This document shows positions 1 to 5,674 of a stretch of 12,969 nt of DNA, piece by piece. The number at the start of each line of letters is the position of its first letter. Position 1 is the first letter of the stretch. Origin of the DNA: JAVZGQ01 sp038998365 (GTDB lineage: Archaea; Aenigmatarchaeota; Aenigmatarchaeia; CG10238-14; SCSR01). The DNA lies in the NCBI GenBank assembly GCA_038998365.1, contig JAVZHJ010000021.1, positions 1-12,969 of the forward strand. Direction: 5' to 3'. The position numbers were made by a program, and so were the translations under genes. Under the pieces are notes generated by a model. That model made no database searches. It was not told where the DNA came from and was given only the letters and a program-made list of their open reading frames with translations.

Positions 1-1929
1 AGTGGAATAGCAAAATTTGTGGCAGTTCCTGGACCGGCTAGGCTTATTATAAAAGCAAAGGGCTACAAAACTTATGATCAAGAAATTGAAGTGCCTGGAG
101 TAATAGTTGATGTAGCTAAGTATCCCTATACATCACCACACTCGCATCATCAATATGAAGTTTTACTCGAGCCCGGGGAATCTCTTGGCTGTACTGTTAT
201 CGCTGACAAACAAACTATTGGTTGTGGGGATTTGGTAAATGTAAACGTTGCTTGTTTTGGAAGTTGCCCTACAAGCTATTCCATCGATTGTGGGAATGGC
301 CAAACAACAGAAGCAAAATATTGTAGAGAAGGTTTATGTAGCTTAGCAGGCCAATGTAAATATGATTGTGGTGAAAAATATAAAGTTGGTGATGTTTTCA
401 AGATTACCTCTAATAGCTGTGAAAACACAAGCGTAATTATAGAAAGTGGGAGGGGAATACTTATAACTTCTGTTTCTCCTTATCAAAAAATCTATGTAAA
501 TCCTTCTTATGACATTATTTTTACAGTAGTGACCAGCAAAGAAGCTAATTGCAAATTTGAACCTTCATTATTACCATTTGGTGGGCAGCCTCCTACCGGA
601 TATTTTGGTAGTTTTAATTCAGCTGACGGAAAGACACACACTTATACATTTTCTCGAGAATTGTTAGAAGCAGATGGCTTTTATTCTTTCACCGTAACTT
701 GTTATGAAAAAACTACAAATCTTCAAGACACAGCAACGATATCTTTCACCATTCAAAAATACATTTATGAATTTATAAAAGACCTTTCCACTCCTGTGAG
801 TATGCCTGTTTGTGTTTATAAGGACAATAATCCTGTATCTGGAATGGTTGTTCTTTTAAACATAGTTGGCTTATCTTCACTTCAGTATCATAATCCTGCT
901 CCTAAAGCTACAGGAAGCGATGGTTGCGCTGCTTTAGATTTCTTAGCACCTAAATACAATGAAGAATTTAACATTTTGGTTTGTTTGGGTGTGCCTAAGG
1001 GGGATGGTAAATATTTAGCTCAGCAATGTAAGGAAATTAAATGGAGTTATCCGCCTAGACCACTAATAGTCAACTTTTACTTAAGTAGCAGTGGTGTTGA
1101 AACAATTCAAGACTTGAAATACAAAGAGTGTGAGAAAAAAGAATTAAAAATAAAGTTTGATCCGTCTGAACCATTTTTCATTCCAAGTTGTATTGATTAT
1201 CCTAATTTTAATGCAAGAGTTATTGTTGAAGGAATTTGTAGTATGGGTAATGAAAAATATTTAGAGCCATACGCTTTTGCAGATGTAAGAGGGACAATTG
1301 TTAAAAAAGGTGATAAATGTCCTTCTGATGAAGAAAGCTATACTTTTCTTTTCTCTCTATATGGTATAAGAAGTGGAAGTTCTCTTAGCCATTATCTTTC
1401 TTCATTATCAACGCCTTGTGAAAAGGGAGATTATCTGATTTGCTTGATAGCAAACGATACTCTTGGTATCTATGGTAATGCAAACATTTCTGCCCCACTA
1501 CATATTGGTGAATTAGAAAATTGTAAAATCTCTATGGAAGCTAGCTGTCAAAATTCCGGATCCACATGGGAAGGGACTTCATTATATAGAGCGAACGTAG
1601 ATGTTAAAGTAAAAGTAGAAAATTGTGTTAATAGTTATAGTTTATTGGTAAGAGAATCTTCACCACACCTTGCATGCTGCCCACTTCTTGATTATTGTGG
1701 ATGGGATTACCAAGGCACAATTCGCCAGATTTATGATTTAGATGCTTATGAATATATTACACTTCCTGGGACTTCAACAGAAGAATTTAGTTGTAGTAGT
1801 AGCTGGGGTATGGGGGAGGAAGGTTACACACTCCACTTACATGCAAACTCAGCAGAAAGAGAATACAAAACCTCTCTTTCACTCAACTGCACTGAAAGTG
1901 ATAGTGGAGAAGCTTTGATATCTCCTTAA
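1..1929 (+). CDS. Large secreted cysteine-rich multidomain surface protein, 5' end outside the window
   Basis: The frame is open from base 1 (Ser-Gly-Ile-Ala-Lys-Phe before the GTG at 19), so the true start and any signal peptide lie to the left; 642 codons are seen. The first ~50 residues (AKFVAVPGPARLIIKAKGY then an EIEV strand) resemble the end of a carboxypeptidase-regulatory-like/PEGA-type beta-sandwich. A segment with ten cysteines follows (about residues 60-145). An Ig-like unit (about 155-255) ends with a GFYSFTVTCYE-type strand pair. Another sandwich (about 260-350) has the 'NNPVSGMVV ... GSDGCAALDF' pattern. The C-terminal ~280 residues are cysteine-rich and unrecognised. I count about 30 cysteines in all, pointing to disulfides and an extracellular location. 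No membrane helix is visible in the part seen, including the C-terminus. It ends tail to tail with the pilin-like operon, sharing the TTAA of both stops. Adhesin or cell-surface protein is an inference; no enzyme motif was seen. Confidence 0.75.
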   Translation, partial: SGIAKFVAVPGPARLIIKAKGYKTYDQEIEVPGVIVDVAKYPYTSPHSHHQYEVLLEPGESLGCTVIADKQTIGCGDLVNVNVACFGSCPTSYSIDCGNGQTTEAKYCREGLCSLAGQCKYDCGEKYKVGDVFKITSNSCENTSVIIESGRGILITSVSPYQKIYVNPSYDIIFTVVTSKEANCKFEPSLLPFGGQPPTGYFGSFNSADGKTHTYTFSRELLEADGFYSFTVTCYEKTTNLQDTATISFTIQKYIYEFIKDLSTPVSMPVCVYKDNNPVSGMVVLLNIVGLSSLQYHNPAPKATGSDGCAALDFLAPKYNEEFNILVCLGVPKGDGKYLAQQCKEIKWSYPPRPLIVNFYLSSSGVETIQDLKYKECEKKELKIKFDPSEPFFIPSCIDYPNFNARVIVEGICSMGNEKYLEPYAFADVRGTIVKKGDKCPSDEESYTFLFSLYGIRSGSSLSHYLSSLSTPCEKGDYLICLIANDTLGIYGNANISAPLHIGELENCKISMEASCQNSGSTWEGTSLYRANVDVKVKVENCVNSYSLLVRESSPHLACCPLLDYCGWDYQGTIRQIYDLDAYEYITLPGTSTEEFSCSSSWGMGEEGYTLHLHANSAEREYKTSLSLNCTESDSGEALISP

Positions 1930-2654
1930 CATTTAACCTTGAATTTCAGGACCATATGAACTTGTTCGTAAGAATTGCTTGTGGAGTTCCATATAGTTAT
2001 GTTATATCTCTGATCTATTACCATCACCTCATTTTTATCTGAATAATAGTATAACAAAACGCTATCAGGGTCTGTCGTATCAGAAAAGACCATTTCTCCA
2101 CAATTGTCTTTCACATATTTTTCCGCTACTTCATATATCTTAAACCTATATGGAATAAGTCTGACAGAAATATTTGGAATTATTTCAACCTTATAATTTG
2201 TTCCTTTCAAAGTTAGTAAGTCCTTACTGGAAACATTCACGTTTGCTTTATCTATAGTTACTTTTATATCAATTGAGTCGCCTGTTGCTGCTTTAATGTA
2301 TTCGTCTAAATAATAGCCTGTTGCTTTTGCTGTTTCCGAAAGCCAGTCTGGAATGTAATAATTGTTACCTTCTCGCCAATATGGTAAACCATCTTTTGTG
2401 GGAACATTTGAAGGAATTGAATTGTAGCCACCTTTCTGCCCAAGCTCATAAGAAGCTTTATCAAAAGAATATTCTATTGCATAGGGTAACCCAATCTTTA
2501 TCTGTTCCATTTTGTTTATTGCTTTCAAAATCTCTCTTTCTGCTGTCATCAATTGAAATTCTACTGTTTTTCCAATCAACAAATGCCAATATGTGCCCCA
2601 AACTAACAGAATCGCTATCGCTGCAACCAACACAAACTCAACTATCCCTTTCAT
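1926..2654 (-). CDS. Pilin-like single-helix protein, 242 aa, last gene of the operon
   Basis: The N-terminus MKGIVEFVLVAAIAILLVWG has a very short cytoplasmic head, a Lys-Gly pair and a hydrophobic helix (residues 4-20), like a class III (archaeal) prepilin. Here Glu falls at position 3 after the Gly instead of the usual 5. The remaining ~215 residues are predicted extracellular. They are rich in Tyr and Trp, carry four N-glycosylation sequons (N140, N161, N218, N223) and have only two cysteines (C185 and the terminal C242), which could form a disulfide. The ATG overlaps the upstream stop (ATGA, 2651-2654), and a GGTG lies about 10 bases before the start inside the upstream gene. A minor pilin or adhesive subunit is likely from form and context; I do not recognise the family of the globular part. 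Confidence 0.8.
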   Translation of the reverse strand: MKGIVEFVLVAAIAILLVWGTYWHLLIGKTVEFQLMTAEREILKAINKMEQIKIGLPYAIEYSFDKASYELGQKGGYNSIPSNVPTKDGLPYWREGNNYYIPDWLSETAKATGYYLDEYIKAATGDSIDIKVTIDKANVNVSSKDLLTLKGTNYKVEIIPNISVRLIPYRFKIYEVAEKYVKDNCGEMVFSDTTDPDSVLLYYYSDKNEVMVIDQRYNITIWNSTSNSYEQVHMVLKFKVKC

Positions 2655-3088
2655 CTATCATACACCAACACATATTTTTCAACCAAGGATTTTGAATTAT
2701 AAGGAACAAAAATGTAAGCCTCTGCTACAACTTCCTTCGGATCGCAACCATCCGATTTCAAAAGCACATTTGTTGAATTCAACAATTTATAACATTTGGA
2801 AAGGCTTGTTATGTTTATCTTTTCTTTTAAGAATTCTTTCGCTTTTTCATCACCGCTATATTTTATTGACCATTCTGAAAATATTCTGTAAGCTTCTTGA
2901 TTTTGATATGGTAATCTGAGAAGAGATAAAATTGCCGTTTCACCCTCGTTGAAATCATATTGAATTTTAAGGTTTATGGTCAAGTGATACTTGAAAAGGA
3001 AAACAGGTATTGTAAAGAATAATGAAATGGTAGTTCCTGCTATTATGGCTATCAAAAGTATGGTGAAAATTCCTATTCCTTTTCTCAT
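2651..3088 (-). CDS. Pilin-like single-helix protein, 145 aa
   Basis: The N-terminus MRKGIGIFTILLIAIIAG gives a Lys-Gly pair directly before a hydrophobic helix (about residues 5-31), the layout of a class III prepilin with an extremely short leader. Thr, not Glu, falls at position 5 after the Gly. The outward domain (about residues 35-145) is mixed alpha/beta in character. It has two cysteines (C99, C115) placed for a small disulfide loop and two N-glycosylation sequons (N92, N104). Both ends are translationally coupled: the ATG overlaps the upstream TGA (3085-3088) and its own TGA overlaps the next ATG (2651-2654). Probable minor pilin of the machine encoded upstream; specific role unknown. 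Confidence 0.8.
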   Translation of the reverse strand: MRKGIGIFTILLIAIIAGTTISLFFTIPVFLFKYHLTINLKIQYDFNEGETAILSLLRLPYQNQEAYRIFSEWSIKYSGDEKAKEFLKEKINITSLSKCYKLLNSTNVLLKSDGCDPKEVVAEAYIFVPYNSKSLVEKYVLVYDR

Positions 3089-3789
3089 ACGAATTCAACA
3101 ACTCCTACTATTATTCTGCCTAAATGAAGCTCTCCATTATCATATCTTATTAGTATAGGCAAACCACGAAAAACCATCGGATTTGTGTTGAAAATAGCAA
3201 CAAATCCTGAAGGTATGGTATTGGCCACACACTTTGCTATATCATGAGGTTGCCAAAGGGATGCAATTGTACCACCAATTGTTCCACCCAAAACATAACC
3301 CAAAAAAAATCTAAAAGTTTTACCCCAAATATCATCATCTATATTATCAAAAAGACATTGACCAAACTTAACTATGCTTAAAGCTTGTGTTGAAGTTGGG
3401 CCAGTTTTTACAAAAAACCAAGAATCACAACTCACTTCCGAATTTCCTTGTGGTTGACATTTCTCTAAGTCAATAATTTTAATTACAATGAGCGAATTTG
3501 GGTATGCCACATCTAGCTTTCTTGGGTCTAATTTATCCAACTTCTTAGCATCCAATACACCTCTTTGAATCACTCCATCCTTAACGTAAGTCAAATTTTC
3601 ATGAGAAATCAAAACATTGGCAAGATTTATTGAATTCCTTTCTACAGTTACTTCGTTGACAAAAAGATGGACTTCCAAATACCTGGATAGGAAAATATAA
3701 GCAAGTAGTGCTATGATTCCTATAGCAAATAATGATGCGACTATTGAAAATGTAGTTAGGGTTAAACCTTTACTTTGCTTCAAACTCAT
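3085..3789 (-). CDS. Pilin-like protein with a second, glycine-rich hydrophobic segment, 234 aa
   Basis: I chose the ATG at 3789 because AAGGTGA (3798-3804) sits eight bases before it. The longer reading from a GTG at 3801 has no comparable site. The N-terminus MSLKQSKGLTLTTFSIVAS has a Lys-Gly site (7-8) before a membrane helix (about 12-34), as in class III prepilins, but position 5 after the Gly is Thr. Residues 40-155 are an outward domain with one sequon (N65) and C111, C121 and C145. Residues 161-179 form a second hydrophobic stretch with GxxxG-like spacing (GYVLGGTIGGTIASL), which is unusual for a pilin. C187 follows. The first 20 bases overlap the end of the upstream gene. Probable minor pilin or anchoring subunit; the second hydrophobic segment could be a buried hairpin or a true second helix. 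Confidence 0.78.
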   Translation of the reverse strand: MSLKQSKGLTLTTFSIVASLFAIGIIALLAYIFLSRYLEVHLFVNEVTVERNSINLANVLISHENLTYVKDGVIQRGVLDAKKLDKLDPRKLDVAYPNSLIVIKIIDLEKCQPQGNSEVSCDSWFFVKTGPTSTQALSIVKFGQCLFDNIDDDIWGKTFRFFLGYVLGGTIGGTIASLWQPHDIAKCVANTIPSGFVAIFNTNPMVFRGLPILIRYDNGELHLGRIIVGVVEFV

Positions 3790-4174
3790 ATTTGCTTTCA
3801 CCTTCCAAAAATTCTTTATTTATAGTGAAAGAATTAACATCCTTATAACTTTCATCTGGTAAAGGTATGGCAAATGGCTCTATGCCATGAGATTTTTCAG
3901 CATATGGAACATTATATTTTGGTTTTACTATTATAGTCCTTACCTTAATGTCAACATCATACTTAACTCTTTCTATTGTGTGGTTTATTTGAATTTTATA
4001 TGGAGCAGCACCAGAAATTGTTATCAAGCCAGAAAGTTGGCGTGCTACAGATTCACCAGAAGTTAAAGAAATTGCTTGTGCTATCAATTCTAGCAACTTT
4101 GGTATCATAGCTGCTACAACTACAAAGGTCAAAAACATTATGAAAACAATGCCAAGAAAATCTACTCCTGCCAT
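3770..4174 (-). CDS. Pilin-like/FlaG-FlaF-like single-helix protein, 134 aa
   Basis: A six-residue polar head (MAGVDF) precedes a hydrophobic helix (about residues 7-24) that continues as an amphipathic helix to about 47. The rest is a beta-rich domain. Its start (residues 44-80: ARQLSGLITISGAAPYKI, then Tyr/Val/Ile alternation) resembles the small beta domains of archaeal FlaF/FlaG-type stator or pilin-like proteins; this is a judgement by eye, not a family assignment. There are no cysteines and one sequon (N64). No Lys-Gly cleavage site is present, so it may remain anchored unprocessed. GTGATC (4177-4182), a match to the complement of the archaeal 16S rRNA 3' end, lies just before the ATG and includes the upstream stop. 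Its 3' end overlaps the next gene by 20 bases. Confidence 0.78.
   Translation of the reverse strand: MAGVDFLGIVFIMFLTFVVVAAMIPKLLELIAQAISLTSGESVARQLSGLITISGAAPYKIQINHTIERVKYDVDIKVRTIIVKPKYNVPYAEKSHGIEPFAIPLPDESYKDVNSFTINKEFLEGESKYEFEAK
3798..3804 (-). promoter_or_regulatory. Shine-Dalgarno site fixing the start of the 234-aa pilin-like gene
   Basis: On the minus strand AAGGTGA lies eight bases before the ATG at 3789 and inside the end of the upstream gene. It favours that ATG over the GTG at 3801, which would overlap the site itself. Confidence 0.65.
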
Positions 4175-4176
4175 TT

Positions 4177-4182
4177 GATCAC
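4177..4182 (-). promoter_or_regulatory. Shine-Dalgarno site of the 134-aa gene
   Basis: On the minus strand GTGATC precedes the ATG at 4174 by two bases and contains the TGA stop of the 91-aa gene. GTGATC is the 3' part of AGGAGGTGATC, the complement of the conserved 16S rRNA tail, so the close spacing still aligns properly with the ribosome. Confidence 0.55.
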
Positions 4183-4454
4183 TTAATCACACTTTTACAT
4201 TCTTCCATGCTTGCTGGCCTAACTATATCGTATTTCTCACAGTCTTTTGGTGGAACATCATTCCAGTCTCCAGGATCTTTTTGTTCAGCTAGCCACCTCA
4301 TGCAGTAATTCACAAGCTTGTTGCTACAGCTGAACTTGTTTGCTTCTTCTTTCTGGGTGACAAGCCAATTCCAAAAAATTGCTATCAAACAAGTTATTCC
4401 TATCAATATGCTGAAAACAATAAAGAGAAAGTGCCAGTTGACATCTCCTTCCAT
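4179..4454 (-). CDS. Small cysteine-rich single-helix protein, 91 aa
   Basis: Residues 1-8 are a short head and 9-31 a membrane helix (HFLFIVFSILIGITCLIAIF). The remaining 60 residues are predicted outside, with four cysteines (C43, C51, C72, C86) spaced C-x7-C-x20-C-x13-C, suited to two disulfides. The part around 'NYCMRWLAEQ' is probably helical. There is no Lys-Gly prepilin site. The gene lies 17 bases after the upstream stop and has no clear Shine-Dalgarno site, yet sits inside an otherwise coupled series. By position it is a subunit of the same surface machine; function unknown. Confidence 0.72.
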   Translation of the reverse strand: MEGDVNWHFLFIVFSILIGITCLIAIFWNWLVTQKEEANKFSCSNKLVNYCMRWLAEQKDPGDWNDVPPKDCEKYDIVRPASMEECKSVIK

Positions 4455-4471
4455 AAATTATATTTATCTAC

Positions 4472-5353
4472 TTAACTTAATGTTTCTACATATGTTGCCT
4501 TATCTCCCAAAATACCTGCATATGTAAAAATAGAATATTTCCCATCTTTTACTTCTAGTTCTTCATAGCACTTATATTCACCGTAACACATTGTGGGTAT
4601 TTGCTTACCAAGGCTCTCTGGTCCATAAACAAATATACAGTTTTCTTGATGGGTCTCCCAAATATTCTGTACGATACCAATAGTAGTAAACCATTTTAAT
4701 ATTTTTACTATATGAGCCAAAAAATCTTCTTCATAAGAAGATAGTTTTGGACTACCTATTTCTGCAAAATGATTTTGAGAAATAATTTCAGGCTTGGTGA
4801 GAGTAATCTTGACTGGATATCTTTTTGCTTGTTGCCCACAGATTGTCATACTCTGGTCATCAGTATAGCCTGTATTTGTTGAACATTTATTTTGTTCTCC
4901 TGGTATAAAACATTGCATAGGTGAATTTGGCACAGGATTCTGGCTACTAGGTAGACCTTGTTGATTTGAAATACAAACCCCATTACACCATGCACACCCA
5001 GCATCAAGACAAGCTTTACAAGAATAGCATTCATTACATTTATTTGGATCACATGTGTAGGTTAAAAGCACTTCTTCTGGCGAACAAAAATTTGAACAAA
5101 ATACTTTTATTGTTTTATCTGGATTGTTTGGATCTGGCTCATCCCAATCTAATCTTTTTACATTCAAGCTTTTACAGCCTTCTGTACACCTGTAATAAGA
5201 GCACAGTATAGCTTTAACTATATTTGGTCTTTTTATCATACCCCACTCTTCTAATAAACTTGAAATGCTTCCCCATGTCTTAAGAGCTAAACTTGAGAAG
5301 AAAAGCAAAAGCAATACACCAATAATAGCTACAATTATCCACTTAACCGGCAT
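4472..5353 (-). CDS. Membrane-anchored cysteine-rich protein with a PSI-like module, 293 aa
   Basis: A four-residue head and a hydrophobic helix (about residues 5-24) act as an N-terminal anchor or uncleaved signal. The outward part has 19 cysteines, 13 of them between residues 51 and 127. Residues 109-127 (C-x2-C-x2-C-x4-C-x2-C-x3-C with ACLDAGCAWCNGVC) look like the core of a PSI (plexin-semaphorin-integrin) module, whose hallmark is a C-x2-C ... C-x-W-C ... C knot. The C-terminal ~110 residues are less cysteine-rich (C239, C256, C262) and unrecognised. The gene begins 31 bases after the 55-residue mini-pilin and has no obvious Shine-Dalgarno site. It is probably an adhesive or tip subunit held by disulfides; the PSI resemblance needs a structure prediction to settle. 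Confidence 0.75.
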   Translation of the reverse strand: MPVKWIIVAIIGVLLLLFFSSLALKTWGSISSLLEEWGMIKRPNIVKAILCSYYRCTEGCKSLNVKRLDWDEPDPNNPDKTIKVFCSNFCSPEEVLLTYTCDPNKCNECYSCKACLDAGCAWCNGVCISNQQGLPSSQNPVPNSPMQCFIPGEQNKCSTNTGYTDDQSMTICGQQAKRYPVKITLTKPEIISQNHFAEIGSPKLSSYEEDFLAHIVKILKWFTTIGIVQNIWETHQENCIFVYGPESLGKQIPTMCYGEYKCYEELEVKDGKYSIFTYAGILGDKATYVETLS

Positions 5354-5384
5354 AATTAATTATTAACTTTTCTTAAAAATAAGC

Positions 5385-5552
5385 TTATTTTTCAAACAAG
5401 CTTTTAATGTTAGCTATGGCAGATTTAGCAAAGGCTTGAAAAAATTTGTAGAGCTTGTCCCTAAACAAAAAAATAATGAGCACAAGTGCTATAACTGTTA
5501 TTATACCAAAAATTATGGCTTCTATCGGTAAATCACCTTTCCTACTTTTCAT
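5385..5552 (-). CDS. Mini-pilin (class III prepilin, Flp-like size), 55 aa
   Basis: This short gene starts at the ATG at 5552 (MKSRKGDLPIEAIIFGII...) and ends at the TAA at 5385. Cleavage after Lys-Gly (residues 5-6) would leave Asp at +1 and Glu at +5 (residue 11), as in type IV pilins. KG-D-L-P-I-E also mimics the archaeal class III signal K-G-Q-x-S-x-E. Residues 12-30 are a pure hydrophobic helix. Residues 31-55 form a basic amphipathic helix. The mature product would be 49 residues, nearly all helix, like the small Flp pilins of Tad systems. AGGTGGTG (5557-5564) is a strong ribosome site, and the ATG overlaps the upstream TGA (ATGA). The only one of the eight small proteins with Glu5, it is the best candidate for the main filament subunit, which is an inference. 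Confidence 0.82.
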   Translation of the reverse strand: MKSRKGDLPIEAIIFGIITVIALVLIIFLFRDKLYKFFQAFAKSAIANIKSLFEK

Positions 5553-5674
5553 CCCACACCACCTAATATCGTGCTCACTATAATTTCTTTGGCAAAAATA
5601 ACAAATAAAACTAGTATGAAAAATAAAACTATAAGTAGGATGAGAAACCAGAGTGACTGCGATATTCCTTTCAC
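5549..5674 (-). CDS. Tiny pilin-like membrane protein, 41 aa, GTG start
   Basis: The frame opens after a TAA inside the platform gene, and its only sensible start is the GTG at 5674, which overlaps the upstream TGA as GTGA. AGGTG (5680-5684) lies five bases before it and decides the start. The product, MKGISQSLWFLILLIVLFF..., has Lys-Gly directly before a long hydrophobic helix (about residues 7-29), a short polar turn (AKE) and a tail ending GGVG. Cleavage after the Gly would leave 38 residues; position +5 is Leu rather than Glu. It ends with ATGA overlap into the mini-pilin gene. The coupling on both sides, the start site and the clean hydrophobic pattern argue for a real gene. It may be a pilin-like partner of the 55-residue protein or a small platform-associated helix. 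Confidence 0.72.
   Translation of the reverse strand: MKGISQSLWFLILLIVLFFILVLFVIFAKEIIVSTILGGVG
5557..5564 (-). promoter_or_regulatory. Strong ribosome site of the 55-aa mini-pilin
   Basis: On the minus strand AGGTGGTG lies four bases before the mini-pilin ATG. It is the best ribosome site in the operon by eye, fitting a highly made subunit. It lies within the last codons of the 41-aa gene (Gly-Gly-Val). Confidence 0.65.

Noticed and set aside
19..21. GTG at 19 as the start of the surface protein
   Set aside because: The frame is open to the window edge, the codon falls inside a beta-sandwich unit, and no signal peptide or ribosome site is there.
2321..2919. Two plus-strand frames of 124 and 108 residues opposite the 242-aa and 145-aa genes
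   Set aside because: They lie over well-supported coupled minus-strand genes, have no ribosome sites, and their composition (Leu, Ser, His-rich) is that of an antisense shadow.
3799..3801. GTG start for the 234-aa pilin-like gene, adding four residues
   Set aside because: This GTG is part of the AAGGTGA site that serves the ATG at 3789.
4455..4471. TATA-like bases (ATAAATATAA on the minus strand) before the 91-aa gene as an internal promoter
   Set aside because: The element is about 5-14 bases from the ATG, too close for an archaeal TATA box; A+T richness explains it.
4846..5052. 68-residue minus-strand frame inside the PSI-like gene
   Set aside because: It is a shifted frame of the cysteine-rich gene with no ribosome site.
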